A stretch of 64,000 nucleotides of DNA from Rhodocollybia butyracea (taxonomy: Eukaryota > Basidiomycota > Agaricomycetes > Agaricales > Omphalotaceae): positions 62,001-126,000 of the forward strand of contig JADNRY010000053.1 of assembly GCA_015501585.1 (NCBI GenBank), in the 5' to 3' direction. Both the position numbers and the translations under genes were made by a program. Of the stretch, positions 21,210 to 37,468 are shown in pieces. How positions within the stretch are numbered: the stretch's first letter is position 1; every line of letters starts with the position of its first letter. A model generated the notes under the pieces. The model was not told the DNA's origin, did no database searches, and worked only from the letters and a program-made list of their open reading frames with translations.

Positions 21210-23454
21210 CTACGCGCCAGATTTCCAATACGCAATGTCGCCATCAACCACTGAACGACAAGAAATTAGCAAAATCCAAATCCAAAAAAAATAACCCACT
21301 CTCGTATGGTTTACCCTGCTGTCTGAGCTTTCCAGCAGCTTTCACCGCAGGTTCAGATCCATGTTCTTTCAAGTCAGCATACGCCATTATTTCACCACAC
21401 ACGAATTTATTCTCGAAGTCAGAGCTGGATAAAGAATCAGTACCCTATCGAGATGACCCAGCCGCACCTACTGAATGACACCGGCAGCTTGAGGAGCTTT
21501 GGTTCCTTTCCGAATAGTCCATGCTCGGACTTCGTCAGGTCCACAGGTAAAGTAACGGATCAACTAGAGAACGGTAAGCAGACTGTTAACATGCAACAAG
21601 GTAAAACTCACTTCCAAACATGCATAACCAGCATGGGTGATCTTCGGTAGCGCGCTCTGTGCACCAACTTTTTTCTGCTCCTCGATCTTCTCCTCGTCTG
21701 ACATTGTGGCAAGGCGCTCCTCAAGGGCAACTGAGAAAGGAATAAGTGGGTCGCCCGGATTGTTGCTGTCAATCCATGCTTTAATCTTGGGGAGCCTGCA
21801 GAGATTAGAATAAGAGAAACTGCGACTGAGAGAAAGATTCACCATTTGTTCTTCTTCCTTATGTAATCTTTCTCGCTGAGGTTGACCAGGTAAGTTACCG
21901 GTTTGGCAGTAAGCAGTTGCAAGGTGTTGACAACGTCAATCTAAGAGCGAAAAGAAAATGAGTGAGTCGAGCAAGAAAAGAAAGGAAAGAAAGTAAAATG
22001 AAGACAGGAATTCAGATGGAAAATGATATCATAGGCATAATTGGGGCGTTACTCCCGCCTCGACGAGCTGGGTTAATCGAGCTTACGCTCTTTATCAACA
22101 TACAAAGAAATAAAAGAAGAGTGAGAGAAAGAATAGGTATTAAAGTCGACGAGGACATGAATAATCACCTAGAAAACGAACAAAGCATCAGTCAAGTTAT
22201 CAAAGATAAAGAAAGACGAAGCGAGTCAGAACAAGTAGGTTCTCATAGGCATGATTGGGGCGTTACTCCCGCCTCGAAGAGCTGGGTTAATCGAGCTTAC
22301 GCTCTTTATCATCACAAGAATGCAATATAGCAATATGATTGAAGCCGAAAACAAACATGGATTTACCTATAAAAAAAAATAGCATTCATAGTTAACAATC
22401 GGCAGTGGGAAGGACAGAATATTCAGCAAGAAAACAACATCTCATAGGCATTTGGGGCGTTACTCCCGCCTCGACGAGCTGGGTTTCGAGCGTATAGCTC
22501 TTTTTCATCATCAGACCGGCAGGAAATAAAACACACCTCTTTGCCTGTCCAATCGTGCTTACGAACATCTTTCTGGTCAACGGTAAGGACTTTGTAGACC
22601 TTTTCGATGGTAGCCTTGATTCGTTTTGAGTTGATCAAATCATTTGCAAGAAAAAAGATTGTACTCACGATTTCCTCCTTTTTCGCCTTGTCCGCAAGAC
22701 TATTGCTGCCAAGAGCCCTAGTAGTCTTCTTCATGCCATCGAGGTGCTTCTCCACCCACTCAATGTCTTTGAGACGGAGTTCGGTTTGGATGATGTCCAT
22801 ATCACGGCAGGGATCGACATCACCCTCGACATGTATGACTTCGGCATCATCAAAAGCACGGACTACCTGGAAAATACCGTCGACGGCTCGGACATGTGAA
22901 AGAAAGGCGTTTCCAAGACCAGCACCAGTCGACGCACCCTGAAAAAAAATAATTTAGGCTTGTCGCCCACCAAGAAGAGCTGTAGAAAACTTACAGCGGT
23001 CAGCCCAGCAATATCAATGCAAGTTAAATGAGCCGGAATACGGGAAACCGGTTTGTAAGTCTCGCAAAGCCAGTCGAAACGTTCATCTGGGATGGGGACC
23101 CGAGCTTCCTGGTTATGATGGATTCAACAACATGAACAAAGAGGTTAATTGCCCGGGCCTTGCCGGCGCACCTCGGGGTTGATTGTTGCATAGGGATAAT
23201 TCGCAGCCACCCCGAGACCTAGAAATGTTATAAGAAAACAAAAATTTAAGAAAACAGTGCCACGTACTGGTGTTGGAGAGCGCGTTGAAGAATGAGGATT
23301 TACCTACATTAGGTACACCTAGGGCAGAGAGTTCGTCCACAACGTACATTCACGCTAGATCTCGACTGAACAAACCTACGATACCAATCTTGAGGTTGTT
23401 ACCAGGCCGTCCAAGGAGAGCTTTTTTAGTTTCTTGAGCTTTTTTGGGAGGCAT
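21210..23454 (-). CDS. OLA1: OBG-like ATPase (YchF family)
   Basis: Eleven exons (23376-23454, 23268-23318, 23172-23218, 22995-23108, 22669-22938, 22537-22614, 21843-21940, 21612-21795, 21472-21563, 21300-21424, 21210-21250) encode 392 residues, the usual length. The family markers are [12 protein letters not shown] (P-loop), [17 protein letters not shown] (G3), and NLSE in place of NKxD, which gives YchF proteins their ATP preference. A C-terminal TGS domain follows ([20 protein letters not shown] ... VDGDIAYW). These are translation- and stress-linked ATPases associated with ribosomes. Intron 6 (21941-22536) is about 600 nt, ten times the local norm, and holds a three-copy repeat. An in-frame upstream ATG at 23577 would add 41 residues resembling a mitochondrial presequence (see findings). 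Head-to-head with RVB2. Confidence 0.9.
22029..22508 (+). repeat. Three dispersed direct repeats inside the long OLA1 intron
   Basis: A unit of about 67 bp occurs at 22029-22096, 22242-22310 and 22441-22508. Each contains CATAGGCAT..TTGGGGCGTT, ACTCCCGCCTCGA.GAGCTGGGTT and TCGAGC..ACGCTCTTT. Spacing is about 200-213 bp. Small self-complementary words (CTCGACGAG, GAGCTTACGCTC) recur in each unit. The sequence between units is unrelated and Lys/Glu-biased in both frames. Identity of units 1 and 2 is very high; unit 3 has small deletions. Confidence 0.85.
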
Positions 23455-25256
<1,802 letters not shown>

Positions 25257-25560
25257 AGGACGCGTTATCACCCCTCAAAAGTACCAGATTGCTTTACAGT
25301 GCTATAATATGTTGTACTTGCTGAACGGTACGATCATTTTTTGATTTTTGGTCGCACAAGAGGACCATTGAAAAAAGTTGAGGTGAAAAAGAAAAGCTAA
25401 GTACAACGACTACTACTTACACATGCTTATGGTATACTATGCAAATGATATATGAGATGATCCCCGCATCCACACCAACACTGGTCTATGTATCACACTC
25501 AGCGTAATTTACTCTATACAAGTGCATGCCGCTTCGTAATCCTCTCCGTTAACCCAGGTG
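25257..25560. other. Convergent 3' region, RVB2 / SRPK-like kinase
   Basis: About 300 bp between the stop codons of RVB2 and the convergent kinase gene. AT-rich with several AATAAA-like words; no ORF supported. Confidence 0.4.
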
Positions 25561-29587
<4,027 letters not shown>

Positions 29588-29909
29588 ATGTACAAGATTT
29601 TCCTCTTAATCCTTGCCTCCAAGACCATGCTGGTTTCTGCTCTGTATAACCCCATGTGTGGAAAGATTGGTGGCCCACCCATCGCAGACGGGTCAGACGC
29701 GAGTGTCCTGGCTACTCGTAAAGCTGTTTGTGGAGGTGTTGCCTCGTCCACCACATGCACTTGGTGCGTTTCGGGCAACATGATGTACAGCGGTAGTACG
29801 TATTCTTTTTATCGTGGCTAAGAAACCCCGAGTTCTGACGCGTTCGCTCACAGCCTGTGAGGATGGGTGTTGTCAGAACGATTACCAGACTTGCGCTTTC
29901 CTTGAGTGA
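29588..29909 (+). CDS. Small secreted cysteine-rich protein
   Basis: Two exons (29588-29792, 29854-29909) give 86 residues. A signal peptide (MYKIFLLILASKTMLVSA) is followed by about 68 mature residues with eight cysteines in the order C, C, C, C, C, CC, C. Markers are NPMCGKIGG, TTCTWC and CEDGCC. No named domain is recognised, and the spacing does not match hydrophobins. Size, signal peptide and even cysteine number fit fungal small secreted or effector-like proteins. The splice T-ACAGCG/GTAGTA...CACAG/CC keeps the frame and supplies the C-terminal cysteines. Function unknown. Confidence 0.8.
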
Positions 29910-30173
29910 TTGATTGAGCCATAGTATTTGGGTATGCTGCCGCTCTCATCCAGCTGTACAAATTCTCATTTATCAGTTGTACTAGGCGTGATACAAACCT
30001 ACCTCGACCTTCTTTACAAACCAGTATTTATCATACATGGCTATATAGTAATAGGAAACGCACCGAAAATAGCACAGCAATAAAGCGAGTGCTTTCTGGA
30101 CTCTAATCTTTTCGCAAGTTCACCATGAAGGTAGCCAAGTCGCGGCCTTTTGAGATAGGATATGACTACAGCA

Positions 30174-31534
30174 TCAAATCATAAAAGGTATCATAGCCTT
30201 TCGCCTGGGGTACGCTTTACCAAACTCCTTCTTGTACGCAGCATGCTTCTTCAAAGCCCAAACAATCATCTGACCAGTACCAACGGCCGTGAAAACGTAT
30301 GCTATAATGGTTCTAGTCAAGGAGTCTTTAGCTACGCAGCTAAGAAACTCACCAGCCCAACTCCCGGTCATGGCACAAACAACTGCCCATGCCAGCGTCT
30401 CGAAAAAGTAGTTTGGACACGACACGAATCCAAATCCATATCCGTTGGGGATCGCGCGCTTTTTCGTGCCGGCAGGACGAAGAGAGCGAAGATGGAGATG
30501 GGTACTAAGATTTGACAACTCGAAGAACTACCCAGTTTCTTAACATTCAAGGGTTAATAAAGAAAAGGAAAGCCATACCGTCCAAAGACCAGCACAAATC
30601 CAAAGGAATTGCTGGTCGTTCCTTATCGTACCTTTGATATGCATCGAGGAGGCAGAAAACACAGGGCGATACAAGTCGAAAGCTAAAAAGACACCTAGAG
30701 TACACTTTGAGGAAGGTACATAAATCCCATCAAGGCCAAACGCACCAGATAATATATGGTAGTGAGCCGAGCTAACCAGCAGTTGTTAGACACAATCAAA
30801 ACAACAAGATCTCCACATACTTTTTGAAGATATTGAGTAGGGGCATTGTCCCATGCGAAAAACGATGAACACTATTAAATACGGTGAGCGAACGGCTTCT
30901 CAGGTAGGAATGGAGAAGCTCACAAAAGCGTTTCCAGAATTCGTTTCCCGAAATGAGCTTCAACCATCGCGAACACCATTCTAACCCGACATGACTCTGA
31001 GATTAAGCACGGCCAGTTGTTCAAACCGCAGACCTTTGTAAATCACTGTGTACTACGTCCGTACTGTAGAAAAGGCGCGGTAGATAGTAGAAGATTGGGT
31101 GAATGAGAAGAGGACCAGCCTAGCAATTGCATGAGTTTCAAGCCAACAAGACAAGGTTCGCTGAAGACATGCATATTCCACCACGAAGACAGTCTTCCAC
31201 CCGACTTGCGGACCTAAATCTTTCACTTCAAGTTCTGACCCAGAGGAGACACTAATATCTGCCAGTTTGGCCTCATCAGAAAGAGCTTTTTTCTCAGATT
31301 TGAGTGAAAGACGTTGTCTGGAAGCATAAAACTGAGGGACGAATTAGACCTGAAATCATACACGGTGCAAGACACGGTGTACAGCAGACGAACCTTTGGA
31401 ATTTTAGACTGAATCTTTTTCTTGACGTCTTCTACTGTGTCTTCCAAAGAAGTCTCAACCGTTAAAGGGAATGATTTCCGCGCAAACGTAGGTGCGCGGT
31501 TTGCTGCAGCAGAGACTGTAATGGAAAAAGCCAT
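30174..31534 (-). CDS. TSC13: Very-long-chain trans-2-enoyl-CoA reductase
   Basis: Nine exons (31394-31534, 31173-31331, 31034-31119, 30924-30980, 30821-30871, 30746-30771, 30579-30694, 30353-30527, 30174-30301) give 312 residues, the normal Tsc13 length. It catalyses the last reduction of the ER fatty-acid elongation cycle. The ubiquitin-like N-terminus (TVEDVKKKIQSKIPK, FYASRQRLSLK) is followed by VHRFSHGTMPLLNIFKNSAHY, THLHLRSLRPAGTKKRAIP, GYGFGFVSCPNYFFE and a C-terminal FGKAYPRRKAMIPFMI. Intron 2 needs a GC donor (GCATGT) to join VEY to AGPLL in frame. A 26-nt exon is present. Confidence 0.88.
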
Positions 31535-31638
31535 TGAACGACAAGTCGCGTTGCGTCACGCTTTTAAGAATTGGCCCATGTCGGACCGGACACAAGGCTC
31601 TAATTGATGTAATGGACAGGTTATAATACTTTTGCTGT

Positions 31639-32823
31639 CTAGATCTTCCTCCTCTCAACACCTCTTGGTCTCTCCTTTACGACCAGCTTATTGCTATTCT
31701 TTGGCCCCTTTGGCCCAGGCTTCCTCGTCCTGGTACCCTTCGTGCCCCATCCCCAAATACTAACCGGATGCTTGTTACTTTTTCCTTTACCTCGGCCACC
31801 ACCATGTGGATGGTCCTTTGCATTCATGGCTACACCACGCACAGCAGGACGCCATCCAAGCCAACGACTTCTACCAGCTTTCCCAAGCGAACGGTTTTTC
31901 CACAAGTGATTGGACACAGTACCGATAGTGGCAAAAGCAGTTTGGAGAATACGACGAATTTCACCCGAGGCAAGACGAACCTGAGTGTAAAGCGTTGGAT
32001 CAGGAGATGGTGACTGTGCAGCGCTTTCGTGTGCGACAACGAGGGCAGAGGTTCCTGCGCTGCGAACGAGACGCGCAGGACCAGTGGGGGTCAAAGTTAT
32101 GTTGTGAATGACAGTTCCCGGAGGAATAAGCGCCAGAGGTAGAACGTTACCCGATTTGAGCGTCAATGCGCGGAAAATACCAAGCGCAAGGGAGGATTCC
32201 GTGTCTGCCTCGTTATCTTCAATAGAAAATGATTCTGAACGCGCTTTTTTCGTAGAAGGAGGCGACAGGTTTAAGCCTGGAACAAGGTCTGGGGGTATCC
32301 CGGAGCGGAAACTTTGCACGCTGTCTCCTGCGCGCATGCCTTCTGTAGCCAGAATATACGCCCAGCCAGGTGTTAATGTTTTTGTCTCTGTCTCCGTTGT
32401 TTGTGTTTCTGACCTCCTTCTAATAAGTGCCAAATGCGCACTACGGCCTGGGTCATATTCAATGCGTACAACATCCCAAACACCTCCTTCTTCCCTCTTC
32501 CAATCAACAACTCGTATTCTCTGTCGATGTCCACCGCCTCGATGTCTGACAGTAATCCGTCCAGTGTTGTTTCGACCACCACTTTTTCGCAAAGGATACG
32601 TGAGAAGTCTCACAGGGCGTCCAGCGTACAGGTGAGGATTCAAAGGTCGTTTCAAGTGTCGCAGCCCGGGAGTTATAGGTTTATATATTTGGAATAAACC
32701 ATCATCAGAGACCCGACGCAACGAGCCTTTGGAATGGCGAACTCTGGATATAGTAAACGGAGTTGCAGAAGATTTTGAAGCGGAAGAAACCACTTGCGCG
32801 CAGCGACGCAGCGTGGCGAACAT
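31639..32823 (-). CDS. RML2: Mitochondrial large-subunit ribosomal protein uL2m
   Basis: A single exon encodes 394 residues. An Arg/Ser-rich N-terminus (MFATLRRCAQVVSSASKSS) is a plausible mitochondrial presequence. The body has the L2 signatures RKSGGRNNTGRITVRHRGGG, RVVDWKR, RIEYDPGRSAHLAL and the peptidyl-transferase-centre loop VAMNAKDHPHGGGRGK with its conserved His. An insertion of about 40 residues (PSTKKARSESFSIEDNEAD) lies in the middle. The lack of introns is unusual for this window. It is tandem with TSC13, 104 bp upstream. Confidence 0.92.
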   Translation of the reverse strand: MFATLRRCAQVVSSASKSSATPFTISRVRHSKGSLRRVSDDGLFQIYKPITPGLRHLKRPLNPHLYAGRPVRLLTYPLRKSGGRNNTGRITVRHRGGGHRQRIRVVDWKREEGGVWDVVRIEYDPGRSAHLALIRRRSETQTTETETKTLTPGWAYILATEGMRAGDSVQSFRSGIPPDLVPGLNLSPPSTKKARSESFSIEDNEADTESSLALGIFRALTLKSGNVLPLALIPPGTVIHNITLTPTGPARLVRSAGTSALVVAHESAAQSPSPDPTLYTQVRLASGEIRRILQTAFATIGTVSNHLWKNRSLGKAGRSRWLGWRPAVRGVAMNAKDHPHGGGRGKGKSNKHPVSIWGWGTKGTRTRKPGPKGPKNSNKLVVKERPRGVERRKI

Positions 32824-33109
32824 TGTCAGTCAAGTGGAAGCGCGTTTTGATTTTTTCATTCCACGACGGGCCGCGCATGCCGATAAGCCGCAAACACGGC
32901 CCGTGTGCATGCAATAACTTTAAGATAGGCGCTCCGCTAGGGTCACGTGAATCTATTTTGCTCTCGGAGTAAGGCTGCCCCGCCAAACCGAGACTAAATT
33001 GGTCAGACCAATTTGACCGATCAAAACCGAAAGGACCGATTTGACCGATTAAGACCGATTCTGGCTCAGGCCACCCCGTGACAGGAAATCCCAACGTATA
33101 AGCTAGCTG
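32824..33109. other. Intergenic with GACCGAT tandem words
   Basis: 5' flank of the uL2m gene. Near 33000-33065 a short degenerate tandem (GACCRATT / GACCGATT) recurs four to five times. No ORF supported. Confidence 0.4.
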
Positions 33110-33480
33110 GCTGGATCATCGAAAATGTAAGATAAATATAATAGAAAGATAAAGGGATATTTAGCTACAATGACCAATGCTAGCTTGAGTGGTTTGGCTG
33201 GGGCTTGGCCCCGCGTTCCCGCCCGTGGACGTTCCGTCCCAAACAGAGCCAAAGCTCTGCCTAACAGAACGGGTGGAAAGGCCAAAAACCCAGACAGAGC
33301 TATGGCTCTGCGGTTAGGATAAAGAAAAATGGTACGTGAATAAGAGATATGCGCAGAAGACACAAATTTTACCCTAGGGATGGATTGAACCGTTGACCTA
33401 CGGGGACAGTCAGGGCCGGCGTTGAACACAGCCGGGGAGCACTACCGTGTAAACCATTTAGCCAAACAGATCATATTGTG
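33110..33480 (-). repeat. Candidate tRNA-derived SINE
   Basis: The minus strand carries an A-box match (TGGCTAAATGG, 33454-33464) and a B-box match (GGTTCAATCC, 33382-33391), 63 nt apart. The T stem does not pair, so it is not a functional tRNA. Downstream on that strand, two perfect hairpins follow (CAGAGCTATGGCTCTG at 33295-33310 and CAGAGCCAAAGCTCTG at 33244-33259), then a non-coding body. Boundaries are approximate, no second copy exists in the window, and no terminal tail was identified. Confidence 0.35.
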
Positions 33481-33510
33481 TTTTGGGAATGTGATAACAA
33501 AGGAATTAAT

Positions 33511-33833
33511 CCCAGTGAGAAGTTGCACTGGGTTTGTCTGTGCTTTTATATTGAAAAGTGGCTGATTTCTGGGCACCAGGCTGATCAACATATAAATCCA
33601 GCCAACCTCAGCCAGTCTCGGCCCTGCCCAGTGTGGAAGTGAAAACTCATGCTGAGCTTATGTATTGAAAGCCATAATTGAATGAAATGGGCATCAGCCC
33701 AACACTGTGCAGAGCTGAGATAGACCGAGATAGACCGAGATTAACAGAGCTCAACCGCTTCACAGCTGCTGCCCAGAAATCTGCCACTTTTCAATATAAA
33801 AGCACAGATCAACCCAGTGCGGCTTTTTACTGG
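33511..33833. mobile_element. hAT-like MITE with perfect 8-bp target duplication
   Basis: The 323-bp palindromic element has long inverted ends: about 65 bp from CCCAGTGAGAAGTTGCACTGGG pair with the right arm ending GTGCGGCTTTTTACTGG. Both arms contain TTTTATATTGAAAAGTGG and ATTTCTGGGC. GAATTAAT flanks both sides (33503-33510, 33834-33841). The end CCAGTGAAAAGC.GCACTGGG is shared with the elements at 14.9 and 18.7 kb. The 8-bp duplication and CAGTG ends point to hAT. It sits 38 bp from the recombinase ORF of the DIRS-like element. Confidence 0.85.
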
Positions 33834-33871
33834 GAATTAATACTAGAACGAGCAAGAAAATAAGTAAACAA

Positions 33872-35348
33872 TTACTCAAAGTCTTCAATAATGATACCAT
33901 TAATGCAGGCATCAATGACTGAATCAGAAATCTTGTGAGCCTTCTTGAAATCATCTAATGTAGTCTTTAAACGAGAAATTTGGTTCGAATCATAAGCTTT
34001 AAGAATATGTGTAGGAAGAATTTCCTCGAATCTGCGCCAGTAGATAAGGAAAGCTAGAGAGGTCCAACCACCGATAACAGCGACCACCTCTGGAGGAACA
34101 CCAGCAATAAGTAACTCGACTGCGCTGCTGATACAGAAAGAATGACCATGGACATTCATTAGGCCAGCGCCTTTCCAAATTGCATCACAGAACTTGAGGA
34201 AAGAAGCTTTCGTCATGTGCTGAGCGATACCTCGATTATCGATGAAACCAAAGAGGGAGAAATGCAAGGGTACAGTAGCGTTAACAGTAAGATGTTTCTT
34301 CATCGCCAAGAAAGGGCAAAACATAATGAATTGTGTTAGCTGGGCTGTGCCAGTAACAGAAGCACCAAGTTCCTTTGTTGTCTTCATCCAAGGAATCTGA
34401 AAGTTGACTGCTCAGGGGGTACCATCGGGGTTAGAGGTAAAGATGAGGCGAGTATTGCAAGCGACATGGAACTTGAGATTGAAACCTGATTGGGAAGGGA
34501 CAGTAAGTTCGCCTAAGGAATGTTAAAGGGATGCTGAGTTATAAAAATATTATATGTTCCATACCGAGTCTTCTGCATCCCCAAAAAGCAATACAAGCGA
34601 TGGCCCAGATGGCACAGTGAAAAGGAATATTAAAGTCTAGAGCAATATAGAGTGCGAGCATATGCGACAGGGTAATGGGATTTCACATTGGACGGCGATG
34701 GTGACTACCTGCTTTCCGTGCACCGGCACGGGCAAAACGAATCATCCTAGATTCTGAGGGCCAGGGAGCTCCATTAAGATCATGCCAGGCCCGGAGGCCA
34801 GAAAGCCAATTTTTTACTGCGCCACCTGAAACCCTCCCAAGGTTGTAACCGATGAAACCTGTTACCAGCTCTTTGCCAGCCGGCATACGGAGCTCTTCGG
34901 AAATCTTGAAATTGTCACAAAACTGGGTATAATGAAGTAGACCGGCAGTGTAAGAAGATTTTGAAACGTCAACTAAAGCTTCGCTCATAGCTTTTTCGCC
35001 CAATGCCAAGACCTCTGAGGGGTATTTAGAGATATTACTGGTATATTTGGCAATTGTGAATGGTGATTTCCAGGCATGAATACGATCGATAGCACGAACA
35101 TTTGGGCGAAAACTGCTAGGAGTGACAGAGTCACCTTTCCAGGGTTTTCTGGTGGCAAGAGCAAAAGGTTGAGGGTGAACTGGTACAATTGAGTGAGAGG
35201 GGCCGGCTGACAATGGGAGAGGACTCTTGGGTGGGGTGGGAGTGAATGTTGGTTCATAAAGTGGTGAGTCATATAATGAGTGAGAGTAGTGGGAAGCAGA
35301 GGTGGATTTATATGTCATGGATATAGGTGGTTTAGGGACCATTGCCAT
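33872..35348 (-). pseudogene. Tyrosine recombinase of the DIRS-type element (inactivated)
   Basis: N-terminal SAM-like part: SSYTAGLLHYTQFCDNF and GGAVKNWLSGLRAWHDLNGAPW. Catalytic part: GCRRLGELTVPS with the first Arg, joined over a short intron (donor GTATGG), then WTSLAFLIYWRRFEEILPTHI with the Tyr region. TGA interrupts the frame at 34683-34685 and 34412-34414, where relatives carry Arg. The HxxR box reads HGHSFC (codon 34133-34135), so the second catalytic Arg is Cys. All three are CGN to TGN. ATG at 35348. Confidence 0.8.
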
Positions 35349-35522
35349 GAAAGAGTGTGTAGATGGGGAATTGTAAAGGTCAGAGTCGTAAAGGAAAACT
35401 GTTCAAGGAATAGATACATGCGGAGCATCTATCCTCACGCCAGGACATACTAGCATAGGAATCAAAGGTGTACTAGGAAACAAAAGTCAGGAGGGGATAT
35501 ATGTATATGATATTTGACAAAC

Positions 35523-37421
35523 CTAGACATGAACAAATATATCAATGAGCTCATCAGGGAGCTGTATGAGAGAGTCAAGCTTCGATTCTGGGCACCCCAA
35601 TATCCCGCGCGATAGAGGGTCAGCCGGATTCTGAGCCGATTCAATGTAAACCAGATATGGTTTGATATAGAGTGAGGACAGGATAGCATAAGTCCGACAG
35701 ATGGAAAGGTTTATCCAATGATTTGGGCTACGGCCTTTGTCCATAGCGCCAATAGTACCATTGTTGTCAGAACAGATGAGAAGGAAAAGATCTTTGAAGC
35801 CAACAGCTTCAAGATATAGTGCAATTATTTCAATTGCAATCGTCTCGAGCCAACAGATATTCTGACCTTCAATTTTCCAGTTTGGCAAAAGCTTGAAAGC
35901 CGACCATTTACCTTGAATCCAGATACCTATACCCCAGTCTGTGGATGCATCTGCGAATATGCCGAGGTTGGAAAGGGAGCCGCGGGGACATAGTTGGCAG
36001 AAGTAGGATGGGTTTTGGAGGGTATTGAGCCACCACTTGAGTTCGCGAACAATAGAATTGGTGAGGTATTTACCACTTTCCTGTTTGCGACCCTTGAAAC
36101 TGGAAAGGAAATTCGAAATAGTGGGTAGGTGGGAGCTACCTTCCCTATAGACAAATATAGCATAGGAAACTGTGCCATGTATCGATTCCACCGCATTGAG
36201 AGGAGCTTTAGATTTCTCGTGGTGACGAAGGAAAGAATCTATGCAATGGATATATTTGAGGTGCTTCTCTGCTGGAAGAGAAACGTGCATCTTTGGGATA
36301 TCCCATAGTAAACTGATGAAAGTGAAGACAAATATGAAGAAAGGGTCACCTTTCTTTTCAGGAGGATGCCAAGGGAATCCAAGGTTGGTGATACGTTGGA
36401 GAGCTTCTTCACGGTCATAGTTGTAAGAAAACCTTTTATTTGGAACTCTAAAAACAGCCAAATCATCTTTGATTTTGACAATAGGGTAGACGCCTTTAGC
36501 TTTCCAGATTTCATGCACAGCAGCAGAGACCATTCCCGCGTTACTACTAGCAGGGGCATAACCAAAACCAGTGACATGGTTCAGCCAAAAGTTACCCTGA
36601 GGATCTTGGGAAACCAAATAAGGCTTATGATGGGGGTCAATCGGGATAGTGCAATGAAATTTTATGATATCCATAGTGCAAGCTTGAGCACCAAGAGGAG
36701 CCGATGTGATCTTTATATCATTTCAAGTCAGTATCATATCATGTAGCGTGATTTTCGGGAAACAAATATATTTGAAGGCCATGTTATAATTGCATATCAT
36801 GTCATGTCATATCATATCATATCACAAATGCATGTCATGGTAGGGTTTTTGTAGCCAGAGGAAAAGAAATATTGTAAAGTAACTCACTAAGTTTGCGACT
36901 TGAGAAGCGGTATCAAAAGTAGTAGGAAATTTGTCCTTCTCAACGAAAGAATTAATACTGTCGAGCCAGCTGCCATCTTTCGTCAAAACCACCTTTGGAA
37001 GTGTTGTTGCAAATATGGAACTTCGATGGTTTTCCTGGACCCTGGTCTGCTTTGACCACGAGGAAAGATACTGAAACAAAGGGGCGCCAAGAATACATTT
37101 GAGTTTTGCCTGTGTATAAGGGCCTGACATGCGATTGGCAGCCGCTTCTGAGGAAATGAAATTGTTGACAATGTCTTTGTGAATAGTTGCCGAAGGGTGG
37201 TTAGGAATGATCACAGTTTTGGAAAGACAAGGCATATTGCCCAAAGGAAAACCATTGGTGAGGTACCGGACAAGAAGGGGAAATTGATAAGAAAGATTAA
37301 ACTGCATGAGTTTCAGACTCAAAAGCAGAGGCGCTGTACAGAGTAACAATGCGATGAAAAACTTTGATGTCTTCAGGAGAGGCTTCAGGTGCAGGCGAAC
37401 GAGGAATAAAGCTGGATTCAA
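35523..37421 (-). pseudogene. Reverse transcriptase-RNase H of the DIRS-type element
   Basis: 5' part (37421-36890): NHPSATIHKDIVNNF and EAAANRMSGPYTQAKL, the DIRS RT lead. An intron-like gap (GTGAGT to ATAAAG, about 36704-36890) precedes ITSAPLGAQACTMDIIKFH, VTGFGYAPASSNAG and the RT active site VKIKDDLAVFR. RNase H follows with GIFADAST, LETIAIE and CSDNNGTIGAMDKG, all acidic residues kept, and VYIESAQNPADPLSRG. Frame breaks between ORF1 and the RT start make a continuous product doubtful. The RT/RNase H block from 36674 to 35523 is fully open. Confidence 0.75.
36792..36825. repeat. CATATCAT/CATGTCAT short tandem repeat
   Basis: Repeats of ATCAT/GTCAT words lie inside the presumed intron of the DIRS RT gene; a second cluster is at 36722-36742. 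Confidence 0.6.
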
Positions 37422-37468
37422 AATCGTAGAAAGGCAAAGCGGTGGACAGAGATAAGTCGATAAACAGG

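Noticed and set aside
22029..22508. Possible CRISPR array (three repeats with about 140-bp gaps)
   Set aside because: The host is a eukaryote, the repeat is too long, spacers are unequal, and the array lies inside a spliced intron.
32108..32635. Plus-strand 175-codon ORF
   Set aside because: It lies antisense to the well-supported mitochondrial uL2m gene.
33382..33464. Functional tRNA gene
   Set aside because: A- and B-box words are present but the T stem and acceptor stem do not pair, and no Pol III terminator sits at the right distance.
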